Positions 11,612 to 23,830 of a stretch of DNA of 64,000 nucleotides are shown piece by piece (the first letter of the stretch is position 1; each line of letters starts with the position of its first letter). The position numbers and the translations under genes are program-made. The notes under the pieces were generated by a model. That model saw only the letters and a program-made list of their open reading frames with translations, searched no databases and was not told the origin of the DNA. This DNA is from Heliocidaris erythrogramma. Its lineage: Eukaryota > Echinodermata > Echinoidea > Camarodonta > Echinometridae. The stretch covers positions 33,984,598-34,048,597 of the forward strand of contig CM046858.1 of assembly GCA_025617745.1 (NCBI GenBank), read 5' to 3'.

Positions 11612-12165
11612 GTGACGACACACCCTGGACCAGTCCTGTCTAAGCAGACGATGTCCCATAACATCTTACACATTTTTCAGAGCCTATTTTGTCATCTCCT
11701 CTTCACTTATTTCTCTTCCTTCACTAGCGTCAGTCTTAATGTTAGTCTGTTGCCTCACTCTTAACTTCGTGTATGGTATTATTTTGATGAAAAATGCAGC
11801 GTTAAAAAATAAAGGAATCAGTCACTTGTAAACAAAATAAGACGCCATTGTATTTTCAGCTGCTTGCACCGGGGCATGTTCGGCGTTTCAAGAGGGAACG
11901 AATACCATCCTGCTATTATTCGGAGGGCTTTTCAATTTGAAAGTGGGGTTTATTTCATTGATCACTGACCCTTCTCCTATGTTTTTACAATCAAACGGTT
12001 TTAGCTATCAGAATCAGTTTCACTTTCCCTTTATAATGGTGTGAAATAAGGTCACGTTTAAATACACCAAACTCTTTATAATTTGATAAATAATTGCATT
12101 GCAATTACGTTCATTCATTATAGGACGTCGTCTGCTTAAGCAGGATCGATCCCGAGTGTGACGAC
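11612..12165. mobile_element. Diverged foldback or TIR element
   Basis: The arms at 11612-11660 and 12119-12165 are inverted and imperfect, sharing CTAAGCAGACGA(T/C)GTCC and the TGACGACACA-like word. The interior has no open frame. Ends and target duplication could not be fixed. Confidence 0.45.
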
Positions 12166-12407
12166 ATCAAAACATCGCTATATTTCTGGCGAATCCTCGG
12201 ATATTCCAGATGCTGAGAAGAGCTTTTATTTGTGTTGTTTTTATAATCACCAGATACGCAGTTGACATAAAACTTATACGATTGCCATCTGTAAGCTTCC
12301 CAGTTTCTAGTGATAGATTAATTGCCATATTTGTGATTTTCTTTGAATATCTACTTTAATGTCCAGTACAACATTAGCAGGGAAGAAGTTGGCAGAAAAA
12401 ATTAACC

Positions 12408-12821
12408 TTATTTTATAGTTCCTATATTACGGGAAATTGTTCGACAAATTGTATCAATGTGTTCTTTCAATGAGAGTCTATTGTCTACTATCAAACCTAA
12501 AATTTTCATTGAAGAGACGACTTCAATATCAGTACTATCTAGTTTAATATTATGTGGTAAGTTGTCTATAGAATTGCTAAAGAACATACATTTTGTTTTT
12601 TGTAAATTTACTGACAACTTATTGGCTCTTATCCATTGTAACAATTTGTCTAATTCAATATTTAGGGTATTAATCAAAATATCAGGATTTGGATGTGAGA
12701 GGAGCACATACGAGTCATCTGCAAATAAGGTAAAAGAGAGGATATTAGATGAGTTGTGGATATCACTGATTTTTATCCCATTCATACAGTGAAATGAACT
12801 CTCAGGAATATGTGGGAGCAA
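12408..12821 (-). mobile_element. LINE reverse-transcriptase fragment (CR1/Jockey-like)
   Basis: The 137-codon - strand frame carries the catalytic FADD box in SFTLFADDSYVLL, then a NKLSVNLQKTKCMFF block and ILGLIVDNRLSLKEHID. These match the second half of the palm and the thumb of non-LTR reverse transcriptases. The upstream GVPQGSVLGP-type block is missing, so the copy is 5' truncated. It also stops before the C-terminal region. This is a dead fragment; the clade call is tentative. Confidence 0.8.
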
Positions 12822-13089
12822 TATAATTATTATGGATCGATAACTTAAAAACTACATGTTGAAATAAGTTATGTATTAAATTGGTCACAATTTGCACTGA
12901 AACTCGCATTATGTTGAATTTTGCGGCTTGAAGTAGGAAATATACATCCTTAATTCTTCAAAGTATTGTCTTTCAACAGGGCATGACAAAAAATTATTTA
13001 AAAAAAAAATGTCCAAAATGACTTTTGGCACACTTTGGTTTAGCCCTGGCCCACTGTGCGACGTAGGGGAGAATATATTTGTGGCAGCC

Positions 13090-13440
13090 ACTTTGAAAAT
13101 TAAAAATGGCCACCCTGTCCAATGAAGCGTTTTTCATTTAAGTTTTTGAGTTTTTCATTATGTCACTAATGGTTTTCCTGAGGAAACAAAGTACTAGCAT
13201 ATTCTGTTAAGTTGCTAGGCCATTTTTAAAATACAAAATGGCCGCCGTGTGCGATGGCACATTAAGATTAGAAGTCTAATTATGTCACCAATGGTTTTAT
13301 CGACCAAGAAAACGGAGAATTAGCATATCATTGCTAAGTTACTAGATAGACCAGAAGCAGAGTTAAGGCAACATATACAGTATAATTATTACACATATGT
13401 CATTTTGAAAATCCAAAATGGCCTCCATATGCGAGGAAGT
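13090..13440. repeat. Diverged tandem repeat with an AAAATGGCC core
   Basis: Three related blocks, centred near 13106, 13238 and 13418, share AAAATGGCC and TATGTCAC(T/C)AATGGTTTT-like words. The spacing is about 130-180 bp. No coding potential. Confidence 0.55.
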
Positions 13441-13462
13441 GTTAGAAGTAGATATCACCATT

Positions 13463-13997
13463 TGTGACCCGACGCCTCAAAACCTACAATAAGTCGCCAA
13501 AACTATCTTTTTTGTTTTATACATTTTCTGAAATGGTATATCACTTGCCTAGTTTACTCAATGATAACACCTTTAAAAATCACATTTAGAATCAGTATGT
13601 AACCAGCAATCAATAACTCCTATTCAGAGAAAATGGCAATTTAAGTTCTAAAGTGCTAAACCTTCGCTCTCTGCGTGCCCCAAAGTAAAACTGGGTATTC
13701 AAATGGCCGTAGCAACCGGTATGAAGGGATTATCAGATTAGGCTGAATTTTGGCACGCTGCTCCAGGAGGACCTATTCTAAAAAAATCAATTTAATACCT
13801 TTAGAGGTAAAGTAGTAATTTGGCATTGAATGAAAGTATTACAAAAGCTCTCCAAACATTCATTAGCTCGACAGGTGAAAAAAGGAGTCATTTTAAAATG
13901 CCCGAAAAACATATTTCTAAGTCGAATTACGACTCACAAACTTGAGACATGATAGAATGGTAATGAAACTACCCATTTCTATCAAAAACAGAAAATC
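13463..13997 (-). mobile_element. TIR element, TGTGACCC family, truncated reverse copy
   Basis: The sequence is the reverse complement of most of 9536-10192. It starts at an intact TGTGACCC end. Homology stops at 13997, so about 85 bp of the other end, including its inverted repeat, is missing. It is inserted next to the AAAATGGCC repeat block. Confidence 0.8.
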
Positions 13998-15515
13998 TAA
14001 ACTACTTTGGGGTGTGCTAAATTGTTCTCATTTCAAAGAGCGCGACAAAATATGAAATTTGGCAAAAATATCATCAAGATTGGATGAACGGTTCTCGAGA
14101 TATGATTCTGGAATGTTTCGGAAATAATCCCGAAAACCTGCCACAAATTGCCATTTTTGGCCAAAAATGTGTTTTTTTCAAAATTTTGCACACCCACAAA
14201 ATCCAAACCACTCACTTAAAACAACTGCAAATTACAGAATCAAGACACCTCTCATTGGTTTATCAAATTTGTATAACAGTAAGTATGTCACTAATCTCAG
14301 ATTTGTACAATAGATCCATGAAAATGCTGTTTTGTTCAAAATTTACACCCGCAACTTAGTAAATTGGCAAAAAATGACTAAGTCAGCTAATTAAATATGC
14401 ATAAAATGAATATCTCCACTTCTAAAAGTAGCACATGGCTGAAATTTGGTATGGTCATTAAGTCTCCCAAGTTGTATCCAAATATTTACTTTTAATGTGA
14501 TTATCACAGCTCTTACTCCCCAAATTTTGAAACTCTAACTTTATCCGCAATTTTAAAGCAATTTTCGTGTTATACTGCAAATATTTATAAATAATTTTGT
14601 TTATACAAGAGTATAGATTAGCAAAAGTTTATCAAACTTACCGGGACATTCTCCGTTTGTGATAAGGAGGTCGATTTCTTGTGCCGTCCATCCACACAGA
14701 TCGTGTAGTCTTGACGTGTGGTGAGCCATCTTCTCATTGAAGGGACACAAATTCAGTCAAGTCGGTGTTGCTGTTCAAATGTTTGAGCGAGTTTCATCAA
14801 GTGTTTCACTCATTGTATAAAAAATGAATTAGATAACAAGAAACTACAGACTTTCAGCTACAAGAGCATTATGTTCAAAATTAAAAGCGGAGCCAAGCAC
14901 AGTTTCTTGAAATCCATTCTAGCTATCGTAACTCTTCTTCTGAAGAAGCTATTGAAATTTCTGAACTGCCAACAGGTCAGGGGTCATTTTAGCTACCTTA
15001 GTAATATCAGTCTATTGTGATGAATGAAACACTTGAGGCTATTCCATTTTCTACAAGGGTTTTTTTCAAAGTGATGCAGCTCAACCAAGTGTCAAAATCA
15101 GTGTTTACGTTGCGTGTGCTGCACTGTGCGGCAGGCGTATGAAGCATGCACAGTGATATGCCTACTGTTAGAGCCCACGGGACAAATTTTGTCTGAAGGA
15201 AGTTATGGCCGTGCAGAACAATGATAAAGACGGACAAAATTTCCCATCGGGAAGGGGGTGCAGACCACCTGGAAGAAGAACATGAAAGTGCCCTTCGTCA
15301 AAGCTTTGCCTTCCCCAACAGTCTGAATTTAAACAAATTAAGAAAAAAGTTATACCTTCTACGTTCAATAACTCAAAACAAAATATCTTATTCACTTCAG
15401 ATTTACATAATTCAGTTCTGATTAATGTAATTTTCTTTACGTGCAATTTGTGTCAAAATAATGATCTTGTTATTAATGACTTATTGATGTGCCCTTTGGA
15501 AAAAATAGTAAAATA
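13998..15515. other. Unassigned AT-rich DNA
   Basis: Several short frames occur in both directions, none with a recognisable family. No splice-supported exon could be argued. Confidence 0.4.
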
Positions 15516-15571
15516 CATAAAATGACGATAATGATGACGATGATGTTGACGATGATGACGATGATGATGAT
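15516..15571. repeat. (GAY)n microsatellite
   Basis: Imperfect GATGAC/GATGAT units run directly into the hairpin at 15572. Confidence 0.8.
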
Positions 15572-15610
15572 GAGCCCCCGGCATAGGCTTTCCGCCTTTG
15601 CCGGGGGCTC
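15572..15610. other. Strong 39 nt GC-rich hairpin
   Basis: GAGCCCCCGGCATAGGC, then loop TTTCC, then the complementary arm: 17 stem positions with a single T-T mismatch. It stands alone in AT-rich DNA at the end of a GAT microsatellite. Histone 3' stem-loops are shorter and different, and no Helitron-type CTRR follows. It may be a repeat terminus. Confidence 0.7.
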
Positions 15611-15784
15611 ATGACGCTTGATCTTAAATGTATCTCACAAATTCAACGTCGGGTTCCAATCAAGAACAGTTACCATTCCATTATTATACCTAAAATTAAT
15701 TAAAACATAAAGTTCCTTTTTACAAATGGATCATACAACCTTATAATATCCAGTCCATTACCCGGGGAGAATTAGAGAATGATA

Positions 15785-16013
15785 CATTGAATACCCCCCC
15801 CCCCCCAAGAAAAAAATATATAAATAAAAAAATGTAAAAAAAATAATAAATAAATAAAATGAATAAATAAATAAATAAAAAAAAAATCAAACAAATTTAA
15901 AAAATAAGTAAATAAAAATAAATGAATAAAAAATAACCAAAAAAATAAAAATATGAAAAAAATAAAAAAGTAAAAAATAAAATAAAATAAAATAAAATAA
16001 AATATTTAGGGCT
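15785..16013. repeat. A-rich low-complexity tract with a poly(C) head
   Basis: A C13 run is followed by about 215 bp composed almost wholly of AAAT/AAAAT-type units, ending in regular AAAAT repeats. Confidence 0.85.
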
Positions 16014-16427
16014 TGATATTTGAATATGACAGTAAATTGAAGCTCCTAATAGCGCCATCTTTCATCAGGATTTGAAAAGTGGCGCAAATAATCTGAGGAG
16101 ATTGAAGAGCGCCATCATAAAGAAGAACCAACCAACCTGTGCCTCTAATTTTCCCATCATGCCCCATTTTACTTTGTAAATCGAAGCTTAGAATGTATCT
16201 GTAGGCAATTTTCCACATGTGCAATGTCAAAAATAATAGTTTAAAATATAAAACGTGCCTTTATTCCCAACAACTGATTGTCAAAATTCAAAATAATATG
16301 CAATTAATTTTCAAATTATAATCTCAATTTAGCACTTACTGTAAGGTGGCGCTGTTCAAGTTTTGCTACTTTAATGCCATTTTAAAGCCCTTGCTTTCAG
16401 ATTGCAGAAAAACCGTGTTTGAATTTC

Positions 16428-17310
16428 AGATTCAGGTTCAGATTCAGATTCAGATTCAGATTCTTTTTATTGATCCATATTTAAAAAACATAGAAATATG
16501 CCCTCCACTGGCAGTACATGAACAAAGTATTACAAAGAGTTACAATGTAATAAATACACTTTTATGACATATACAAAGCAATACATGCATTAAAAACAAT
16601 ATATAATAATGATGAATACATCTAAAATAGACCGGCTTTGTTGTGCGTGGCATACGGGAAAGGGAAGAGGGAAGAGGCAAGAATGGCCGGAGCACGAGGA
16701 CGGATTATAAAATATGAAATTTGAAGTATGAGTTGAACTCATACAGTGACAAGACACATTTATGAGTTATTATCAACAATGTTATAATTATTATTATTAT
16801 TTTTTTTTATTATGTTAATTATATCATTATCACAGCTATCAACTAATCATCATGATCATCATCATTGTCACTATTATCAATAAGGGTTAAATCACTGACA
16901 GGGCAAATGTGTCAGCGTCTAACTTGAACATTATACATGTGAATTGCATTCGGTACAAAGGATTGTCTGAAGCGACAGCGGTTACACTTAGGTACGCGAA
17001 GGCGAATGCCTGAGCGGTTAAATTAAAAAAGATGATATAATGGATGTGATGAGTCATTCATTATTGTATGTATTTTGAGTAACGTACGTTTCTCATACAG
17101 AGTACTGATGGGGGAAGATCTGACTGAGTCAACCGTTGTGCAATTTTCCTGGGCCTTTCCAATTTTTTTCTGATTTTGTTTTGAGAGATTACCAAAGATA
17201 CACAAAAAGTTGAATGTCAAGATACTCTGTATAAGAGATTGGTAGAACAGAACTAGGATCTTATTGTCAACACGGAACTCCTTGAGTTTCCTCAGAAAGC
17301 ATAACTTTCC
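16428..17310 (-). mobile_element. LINE 3' end: C-terminal ORF2 piece, 3' UTR and (TCTGAA)n tail
   Basis: Read on the - strand from 17310, the frame gives FLRKLKEFRV, ILVLFYQSLIQSILTF, SPISTLYEKRTLLK and SHPLYHLF, the conserved C-terminal region of CR1/L2-type LINE ORF2. A stop interrupts at about 17023, and the region beyond still codes IRLRVPKC and SFVPNAI. A 3' UTR follows, then AATAAAAAGAATCTGAA and (TCTGAA)n at 16428-16466. The element is 5' truncated, as is usual for LINEs. Confidence 0.8.
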
Positions 17311-18489
17311 TCAGAAAGTATAATTTGTGTGAGACAAATAATTGTTCCTATTCCCATATTGCTACAAATTATAACCATTTAAAAAAACCCACCCCCAGTT
17401 GTGTGTGTGTTTGTGTGTGTATTTTTAAAACTAATCTACATACATAAAAACTTAAAAAATATTTTGTTGATGATTCTCAGGTATAACCCCTGCTTCAAGC
17501 CCTCTCTTCAACCTATTTTTTCATTATTCTTTCTCTTCTTTGTTTTCCTGCTTATAGCTCTCCCCTTCTTACAGTCCTACTTCCTCTCATACTCTTCCTC
17601 ATCCTTTCCTTCCCTTTTCTCTGATCTATTTCTTTCTATCTTTTATGTTACTGTGGCTGCCAATGGGGGGAGGGGGTGGGGGTCTTCTATGATCCCATAG
17701 GCCTACTTGGTCAGAAAAAATTATAATGTATTTCTGGTGAAATACACAATTCAACCCATATGACACATTCTAACTATGTGATAGTGGTATGTCTTTTTGC
17801 ATACAGAGAGAGCAATAGAAATACAGTGCAGCCTTCTCTTACCAGAGTAAAATGCATGAACGAACAGAATTAAATTTTCTAGTTTCTTGTTTTTCTACCC
17901 TCCGTAAATTAAATTATTTAGGCCAGTCTTGTTGTCTTGTCAGGGAAAGTCAATAATATGAATATTATTCATCCCTACTCACCCTAAGATTTGAAGCCGA
18001 CGCTGTGGTTTCAGGCTTTTAGCTCGTTGGAAAGTTGAATTAAACAAAGGAAGTTTGATCGAATTAAGAGTTCCCTTTGTTTAACATGATCATTGTAATA
18101 GCCCTCTCATTAGCTTTCACCTGATTAAGTAGAATATAAGCAATATAGGTCATTGTGTGTGTCTCTGTGTGCCATATTTAAGTATTTTCATCAAGTTTTA
18201 ACCCTGTCTTACAATAAGCTTTATTAGAATATTGTTAGAGTATTGTTTGTTTTATACATAAAACAGGGCTACTTTTAAAGTCAGTTCAGTTCATCATTAT
18301 TAAAAGGCCTAGGGTTCATGCATGTACATGATGTATACGAATGTTCTGTTCACACTCGCATTTTGTACGCATTCACATTTCTAAAAAATTCATTTTCTGC
18401 CCTTTTATATGACACCTCAATATGGAAACATAAGCCGGGGATGACAAATCCCTGTTGGTGTAAATTGATGCGTGCATTTCTATGATTTA
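17311..18489. other. Unassigned DNA, partly pyrimidine-rich
   Basis: A short (GT)n lies at about 17400-17420 and a T/C-rich stretch at 17480-17660 resembles the tract at the start of the window. No gene recognised. Confidence 0.45.
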
Positions 18490-18491
18490 TA

Positions 18492-19362
18492 TAGGTTTTT
18501 CCATGTCAAATGTCCGTCGTGTCAGAGCAAGTGTCATATTAGGTAATTCAAATGTCAATAGGGAAATCAAATGTCCCCTTAGCAACACCAATATCACAAA
18601 AGGTACATAAGATGTCCATAGAGAAGTCAAATGTCCACACAATAAAAATTGTTGCGTAATCCTGCATAAATTAGAGCAGTAAGTCTTCCATGTAGGCAAA
18701 TCAAATGTCGTATAGGTAATTCATTATGTCAGTTGACAGTTATCAGTTTAAAGTGAGCGGAAAAGATGCCTTACGCATAGATATCAGAGGAAGATAAGCA
18801 GCGGTTGTTTGATGCATTTAGGCAGGGAAAAGACTATTTGGAAGTAGCAAGGCTTCTTGGCATCAAACGCGATACTGTATATTTTAGATGTATATTTTTT
18901 GTGATGTTTTTGAAAAGAAATATATATTCACAGAATATACTTTGAATTTTTTTAAAAACACATAAGTTTCACGAGAAAGCAGAAAAATTCCGTAGTCCTG
19001 TGTTTGATGTACCGTGATGTTTGCAATATATAAAAAATATTGTTAGAACGATGAGGGTATGATGTTCGAGAAAGCACTGTTCTAAACTATGGACAATTGA
19101 GATCACTATTCGACGTTTGTTTTCCCAAGTTGGATATTACTCTTATCTCTCTACATGGACATTCAGTTCCCTATATGACTTTTGGTCTCCCTAATCGGAT
19201 ATTTGACATGTACATACGGACATTTCGAACCTACATGGACATTTGAACTCCCTACATGGACATCCACATTCTAATGTGGACATTTATTAACATACATGGA
19301 CATTTGAACTTCCTATATGGATGATTGGTTCCAATCAGTGGACATTTGACCTGGAAAACCTA
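18492..19362 (+). mobile_element. TIR DNA transposon remnant with subterminal repeat arrays and an HTH fragment
   Basis: The termini are inverted copies of TAGGTTTTCCATGTCAAA-type sequence, flanked by TA. Each end carries an array of degenerate CAAATGTCC/GGACATTTG units, inverted relative to each other, over about 200 bp. At 18781-18891 a frame reads ISEEDKQRLFDAFRQG, then DYLEVARLLGIKRDTVY, a helix-turn-helix like that of IS630/Tc1-related transposases. The remainder of any transposase is gone, so this is an internally deleted copy. Confidence 0.7.
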
Positions 19363-19933
19363 TAAATATTAAAGGCTCCCAGATCGTCCCCTTTCTGTGA
19401 CCAGAAAATACCAGTTGCTCTGTTGTTTACTGCATGTTCGAGTAGGTTTAATGAAAACGTACCTCACTATCAATCAGCTTTTATCATTTTGTACTCACCA
19501 CTCCATTTTGTTGACGATCAGCCATGCATGAAGTCTTTTGTCTTGTTCGTTTATTACTAGGACAGGCAGCCATTAATTGCTAATGGATTCGTTTAGATGG
19601 GAATTTTTCTGCCATGGTCGCTCCGCTACCGCGAATCTTGTAAATAAGATAATTTGTGTGAAAGCAGAACAAAAATCAGGATGGTTTGAAAAAATTGGAC
19701 AGGGAATAAGACGTTTAATATGAATGTTTGAAATATGACAACACTAAATCTATGGGAGTCTCAAATCAGAAATTTGATTGCGATATATTGGCGGTTAACT
19801 CTCCCGCATGCCGTACACTAAAACATCATTAAATGTGCGGTTCTTCTTCAATGCGCATTTTTTTCCCCTCGGAGCAGTACTAAAAGTACGGAGCCCAGGA
19901 AGTGACATGGGAAAATTTTGTTGTTGTTGTTGG

Positions 19934-20010
19934 AGATATTATCTCGTTCCTACGAGATAACATAACATCTCGTGCCCTCGAGATAACTTCTCGTTCCCAC
20001 AAGATAACAT
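19934..20010. repeat. Short palindromic tandem repeat (TCTCGT..ACGAGA units)
   Basis: Three or four imperfect units of about 23 bp, each with the palindrome ATCTCGTTCCTACGAGAT or a variant, separated by AACA. A GTTAGAT triplet repeat follows at 20016-20038. Confidence 0.75.
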
Positions 20011-20259
20011 TAGTATGTTAGATGTTAGATGTTAGATGTAGCATGCAGCGCGTCGATCATGCAGTACTTGTAAAATGTCTACCGATCTTCTGGTTCTGGA
20101 TTATGTCAGTGCCTGCAGTACAGGACCGTTAAGACATGAATTGAACCAATTTGAATTTATTTCATAATACTGCAGAAATCTGCCATGAACTTTACAGTTT
20201 AAAGTATACCTAGGTTCAAATATCGAATACAGATATCATAATAAATAACAATTTAAAAA

Positions 20260-21176
20260 CAGTGCGCAAAAAAAAAGTTACACTTTTGAACAATCTGCCA
20301 ATATTTAATTTCTAAATATCTAGAAGATTTTTTCACGTCGAAAGATGCCCAATAGTCTCATCTATTAAGCGCCACTTCAAAACACAAATTTTTGTTCACA
20401 CTTGGGGAACACCGACTCTTTTTGTTCAGAGTGTGAAAAATAACCTGCACCAAATTGAAAGAAGAGGGAAGATTAAACAAGCAGTCCGAATAAGTACTCC
20501 CATTCTTACAAATTGCTCTTTGCCATAAATTTATGATTATGTTATGATAGTATAGGAATGTGGTGTCACTTTTATATCATTTTAACGATTTTATTGCTTT
20601 ATGCATGGCTGAGAATTATAATAATAGGGCCTATCTAATTACTTCAGCACAGTACTTTTCAGCACAGTATTCACAATTCACAGAAACACCAAATCCACAT
20701 GCCTGTCATTCAGTCAAGAAGAAAAATCAGTCCATTTTCCCCTCTTCTTTCAATTTGGCGCAAGCCATTTTTTACACTCTGGACAAAAGGATTTTGAAGT
20801 AATTACACATCATTAATTCTCACTCATGCATAAAGCAATGAAATCATTAAAATGATAGAAAAGTGACACAAAATTCCTAGACTATATCATAACCTAATCA
20901 TACATTTATTGTAAAGAGCAATTTGTATGAATGGGAGTACTTATTCGGTTTGCTGGTTTAATCTTCCCTGTTCTTTCAATTTGGCGCAAGCCATTTTTCA
21001 CACTCTGGACAAAACAGTCAGTGTTCGCCCAAGCCGGAACGAAAAATTGTTTTGTTAGTGGCACTTGATAGATGAGACTATTGGGCATTTATCTACATGT
21101 AAAAATCTACGGAATATTTCGATATTAAATTCTGACAAAATTTTCAAACATGTAAAAAAAATTTTTAAACGCGCTG
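20260..21176. mobile_element. Foldback element with ~400 bp inverted arms
   Basis: The left arm (20260-20640) and right arm (20790-21176) are imperfect inverted copies. Both carry GCCCAATAGTCTCATCTAT, the TACTCCCATTC block and the TCAATTTGG(C/T)GC module in mirror order. The ends resemble CAGTGCGC/GCGCTG. No transposase is present. The long arms suggest a Tc1/mariner-type or foldback element; the target duplication is unclear. Confidence 0.65.
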
Positions 21177-23499
21177 TATAATCAAGAGTGAATATTACAT
21201 TAGTCAATATCATTTAACAGGTTTAATGTTCAATCGACTTCAACATAATTATCTCCATTCATTTTTGTCAGAGTTATTATCTCACATTATTATCCACTTT
21301 CCTTTCTCTCCCCCCCCCCCCTTTCATCTTTTGCGCCCCATCCCTATCTAAGCCAGTTGGTATGGGCAGTTTTAAAATTTTAACCTAAACATCACTATTC
21401 TGATGTCACTTTGGATAATTTTTTCGCCTTATGATTCTTTTTTGTTTTGTTCAAGCAGATTTCTGCTCTCCAGCTTGGGGGGGGGGGGGGGAATGTTCGA
21501 ACCTCCGAATCCCCCCCCCCCCCCGTTACAGGTCTGCCGTGGACCTACTACAAATGAATTTGAATTTAATTCTTTGAATGACGCTTTGAAAATCGATTGC
21601 AACATGGCATAAAATTAATGTACAAATTCGCAAATGAATGGTGAAAGATGACATCGATTTATTATAGATAGGCCACATTAGCAAGTTATGGGACAACATC
21701 CAAATAAAATGTATTAAAATAGACGTGTCGTGGGAAAGGACTCATAAGAAAAAACCAAGGAGTATTGGTATGCCGTAGTAGTTGGTCATTTATTTCAGGA
21801 GAAATCAAAAAGAAAAACCTGTAAAGACAGGAAAAATACAATGAGTAAATACATGTACAGTGTACATTGTAATCACTTGTGCAATTTCAATGAATACAAT
21901 ACTAGAATCATGTATCATAATTTCAAAATTGAACAAAGTATCCAAAAATATTTCGGTGATTTAACTAAAATATGCCCAGTTGATAAACGTTAATATTATC
22001 TTCAGCTGAAATGACAGGTTATTCATTATTAAACACGTCTCATATTCTCAACCATAGACAATGAAATAACCGCCAAACCCGAGAACATCGTCACTATAAT
22101 ACTCCTAATGACAGGCAAATCATCTATTTGCTTCTCACAGCTAACTCTCGTTATCCCCTGATATCAGATCCTCGCTTTGCATAACTACAAGAGCACAATT
22201 AAATTCAATACTAATACTCGATTATTATATCCCATTCTATGAATGTTGAAGTACATCATCTCATAAGTTTTAGAAAACAAAACTGAACCTAAATGACACT
22301 AAGAAATACAAATATTTAAATACATAATGGCATTAAAATAACTGGATTCAGAGTACAATGTTACTCAAGAAATACTAACACTTGTCTTTAGTAGAATTGA
22401 AGACAGTGATTGCATGCAATAATTCATTATCTCAAGTGTTCTATGCTCATTTAATCTTGAGACACAAAACCAACAATGTCAATAATTTTATGAGTTTTAC
22501 AGCAAATACATGTAGTTACTGTAATTCATTACTCTGTAATCTACAAAGCATTTCATTAAAGCAACTAATTAATGCTCACCCAGGCTCAACACCAAACTTG
22601 GAGCCACAACCTCAGGACTCACTCGCAAACACTCAAACAAAGGCAACGCATCCAATCCAGATGACAGCTAGAATAAATTCAATCAAAATAATTATCATTT
22701 TGTAATGTTACCCACTTACTAGGATGCTACATGAACAATCCCAACGCCTAGAGTATAAAACATTTTTCCAAGGCTAAATTTAATAGGAAATAAACCTATC
22801 CTCAATATCTAGTTTCCCAGATTATAAAGGCAAAAATGGACATGGACATAATTATTCAGAATAAAAATTCATAAAATCTGCTGCCCTCTAAGGTCTATAC
22901 AAGAACATTCAAAACATTCAAATATCCCCTTACGAATGTACTCCTTGTTCAAATTCACTTTTAAATTGTCATTTATTATAAATCTCCCCTGAATATTGTG
23001 TCAAAACAAAGTTTAGTTGTCAATTTGATAAATACATGCACTCTATGTATTCATGATAAATCGTAATCATAATCTTGCATACATGTAGCAACACAGTCTA
23101 CGTACCCTATACTACAGTACCTAACGTTACATTTTAACGTTACGTTTTACACGCACAAGGAAATTACAGTTCATCCAAGTGTTCTCTTGCGTAAGATTGA
23201 GCTCAATATCTAGTGATACGGGGATTTTGCCCCCAAGGGCACTTTTTAATCTAAAGGAAAATCACAGAATATTTCAGAGTTATGATACGACTAGAGGGCA
23301 ACCTTGCTAAATATTTTATAATATAGACCAAATGATTGTCAAGATCCTGACCAAATAAATGTCATTGTTATGGTTATGCCATTGTTATGCTACGGTTGAA
23401 AATTCATAGACGGTACTTCTTGCTTGAACGTGGATACCCATAGAAAGAAATAGCATGTTGATGGAATGTGAGGACTGATTTTATTTCTTTTAAGTTTCA
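21177..23499. other. Unassigned DNA with poly(C)/poly(G) runs
   Basis: Poly(C) near 21311, G15 at 21477-21491 and C14 at 21511-21524 mark a further poly(G)-type repeat. The rest, including a 107-codon + frame at 22382-22705, has no recognisable family or splice support. Confidence 0.4.
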
Positions 23500-23830
23500 G
23501 TATTTAGGACTTATCGTAAGAACGATATTGTCAGTTTCATCCCAGTACAGACCGTCAGCCTATACGAGACCGATATTTACAAAAGGTTTACAAGCCTGAC
23601 AGCCTACGATTCCGATAAACAGAGAAATGTATAAGGGTAGATAAAAAAAAATTGTCGGTATCATCGGCTGTAGGTCTCGTGGACCGTCGGCCTAGTGCTA
23701 AAAGGGGCTAGAATGCCCATGGGACCGACTATGTTGGTCTAGATGGTTGTCGGTCTATTGAACCGTTCAAGAAAAGTTGTCAGAAGGCTTGCGAGATGGA
23801 CATTGTCGGTCTCGTGGGCTGTAGCCATAG
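23500..23830. repeat. Degenerate repeat of TGTCGGTCTCGTGG-like words
   Basis: Variants of GTCGGTCTCGT, GACCGTCGGCCTA and GAGACCGAT recur on both strands every 20-40 bp. It resembles in style, though not in sequence, the motif-packed element at 4712-5368. Confidence 0.4.

Noticed and set aside
15572-15610. Histone mRNA 3' stem-loop
   Set aside because: The stem is 17 positions long and its sequence does not fit the short histone consensus; no histone gene is nearby.
22382-22705. 107-codon + frame as a small gene
   Set aside because: AT-rich DNA, no domain, no splice or start context that stands out from background.
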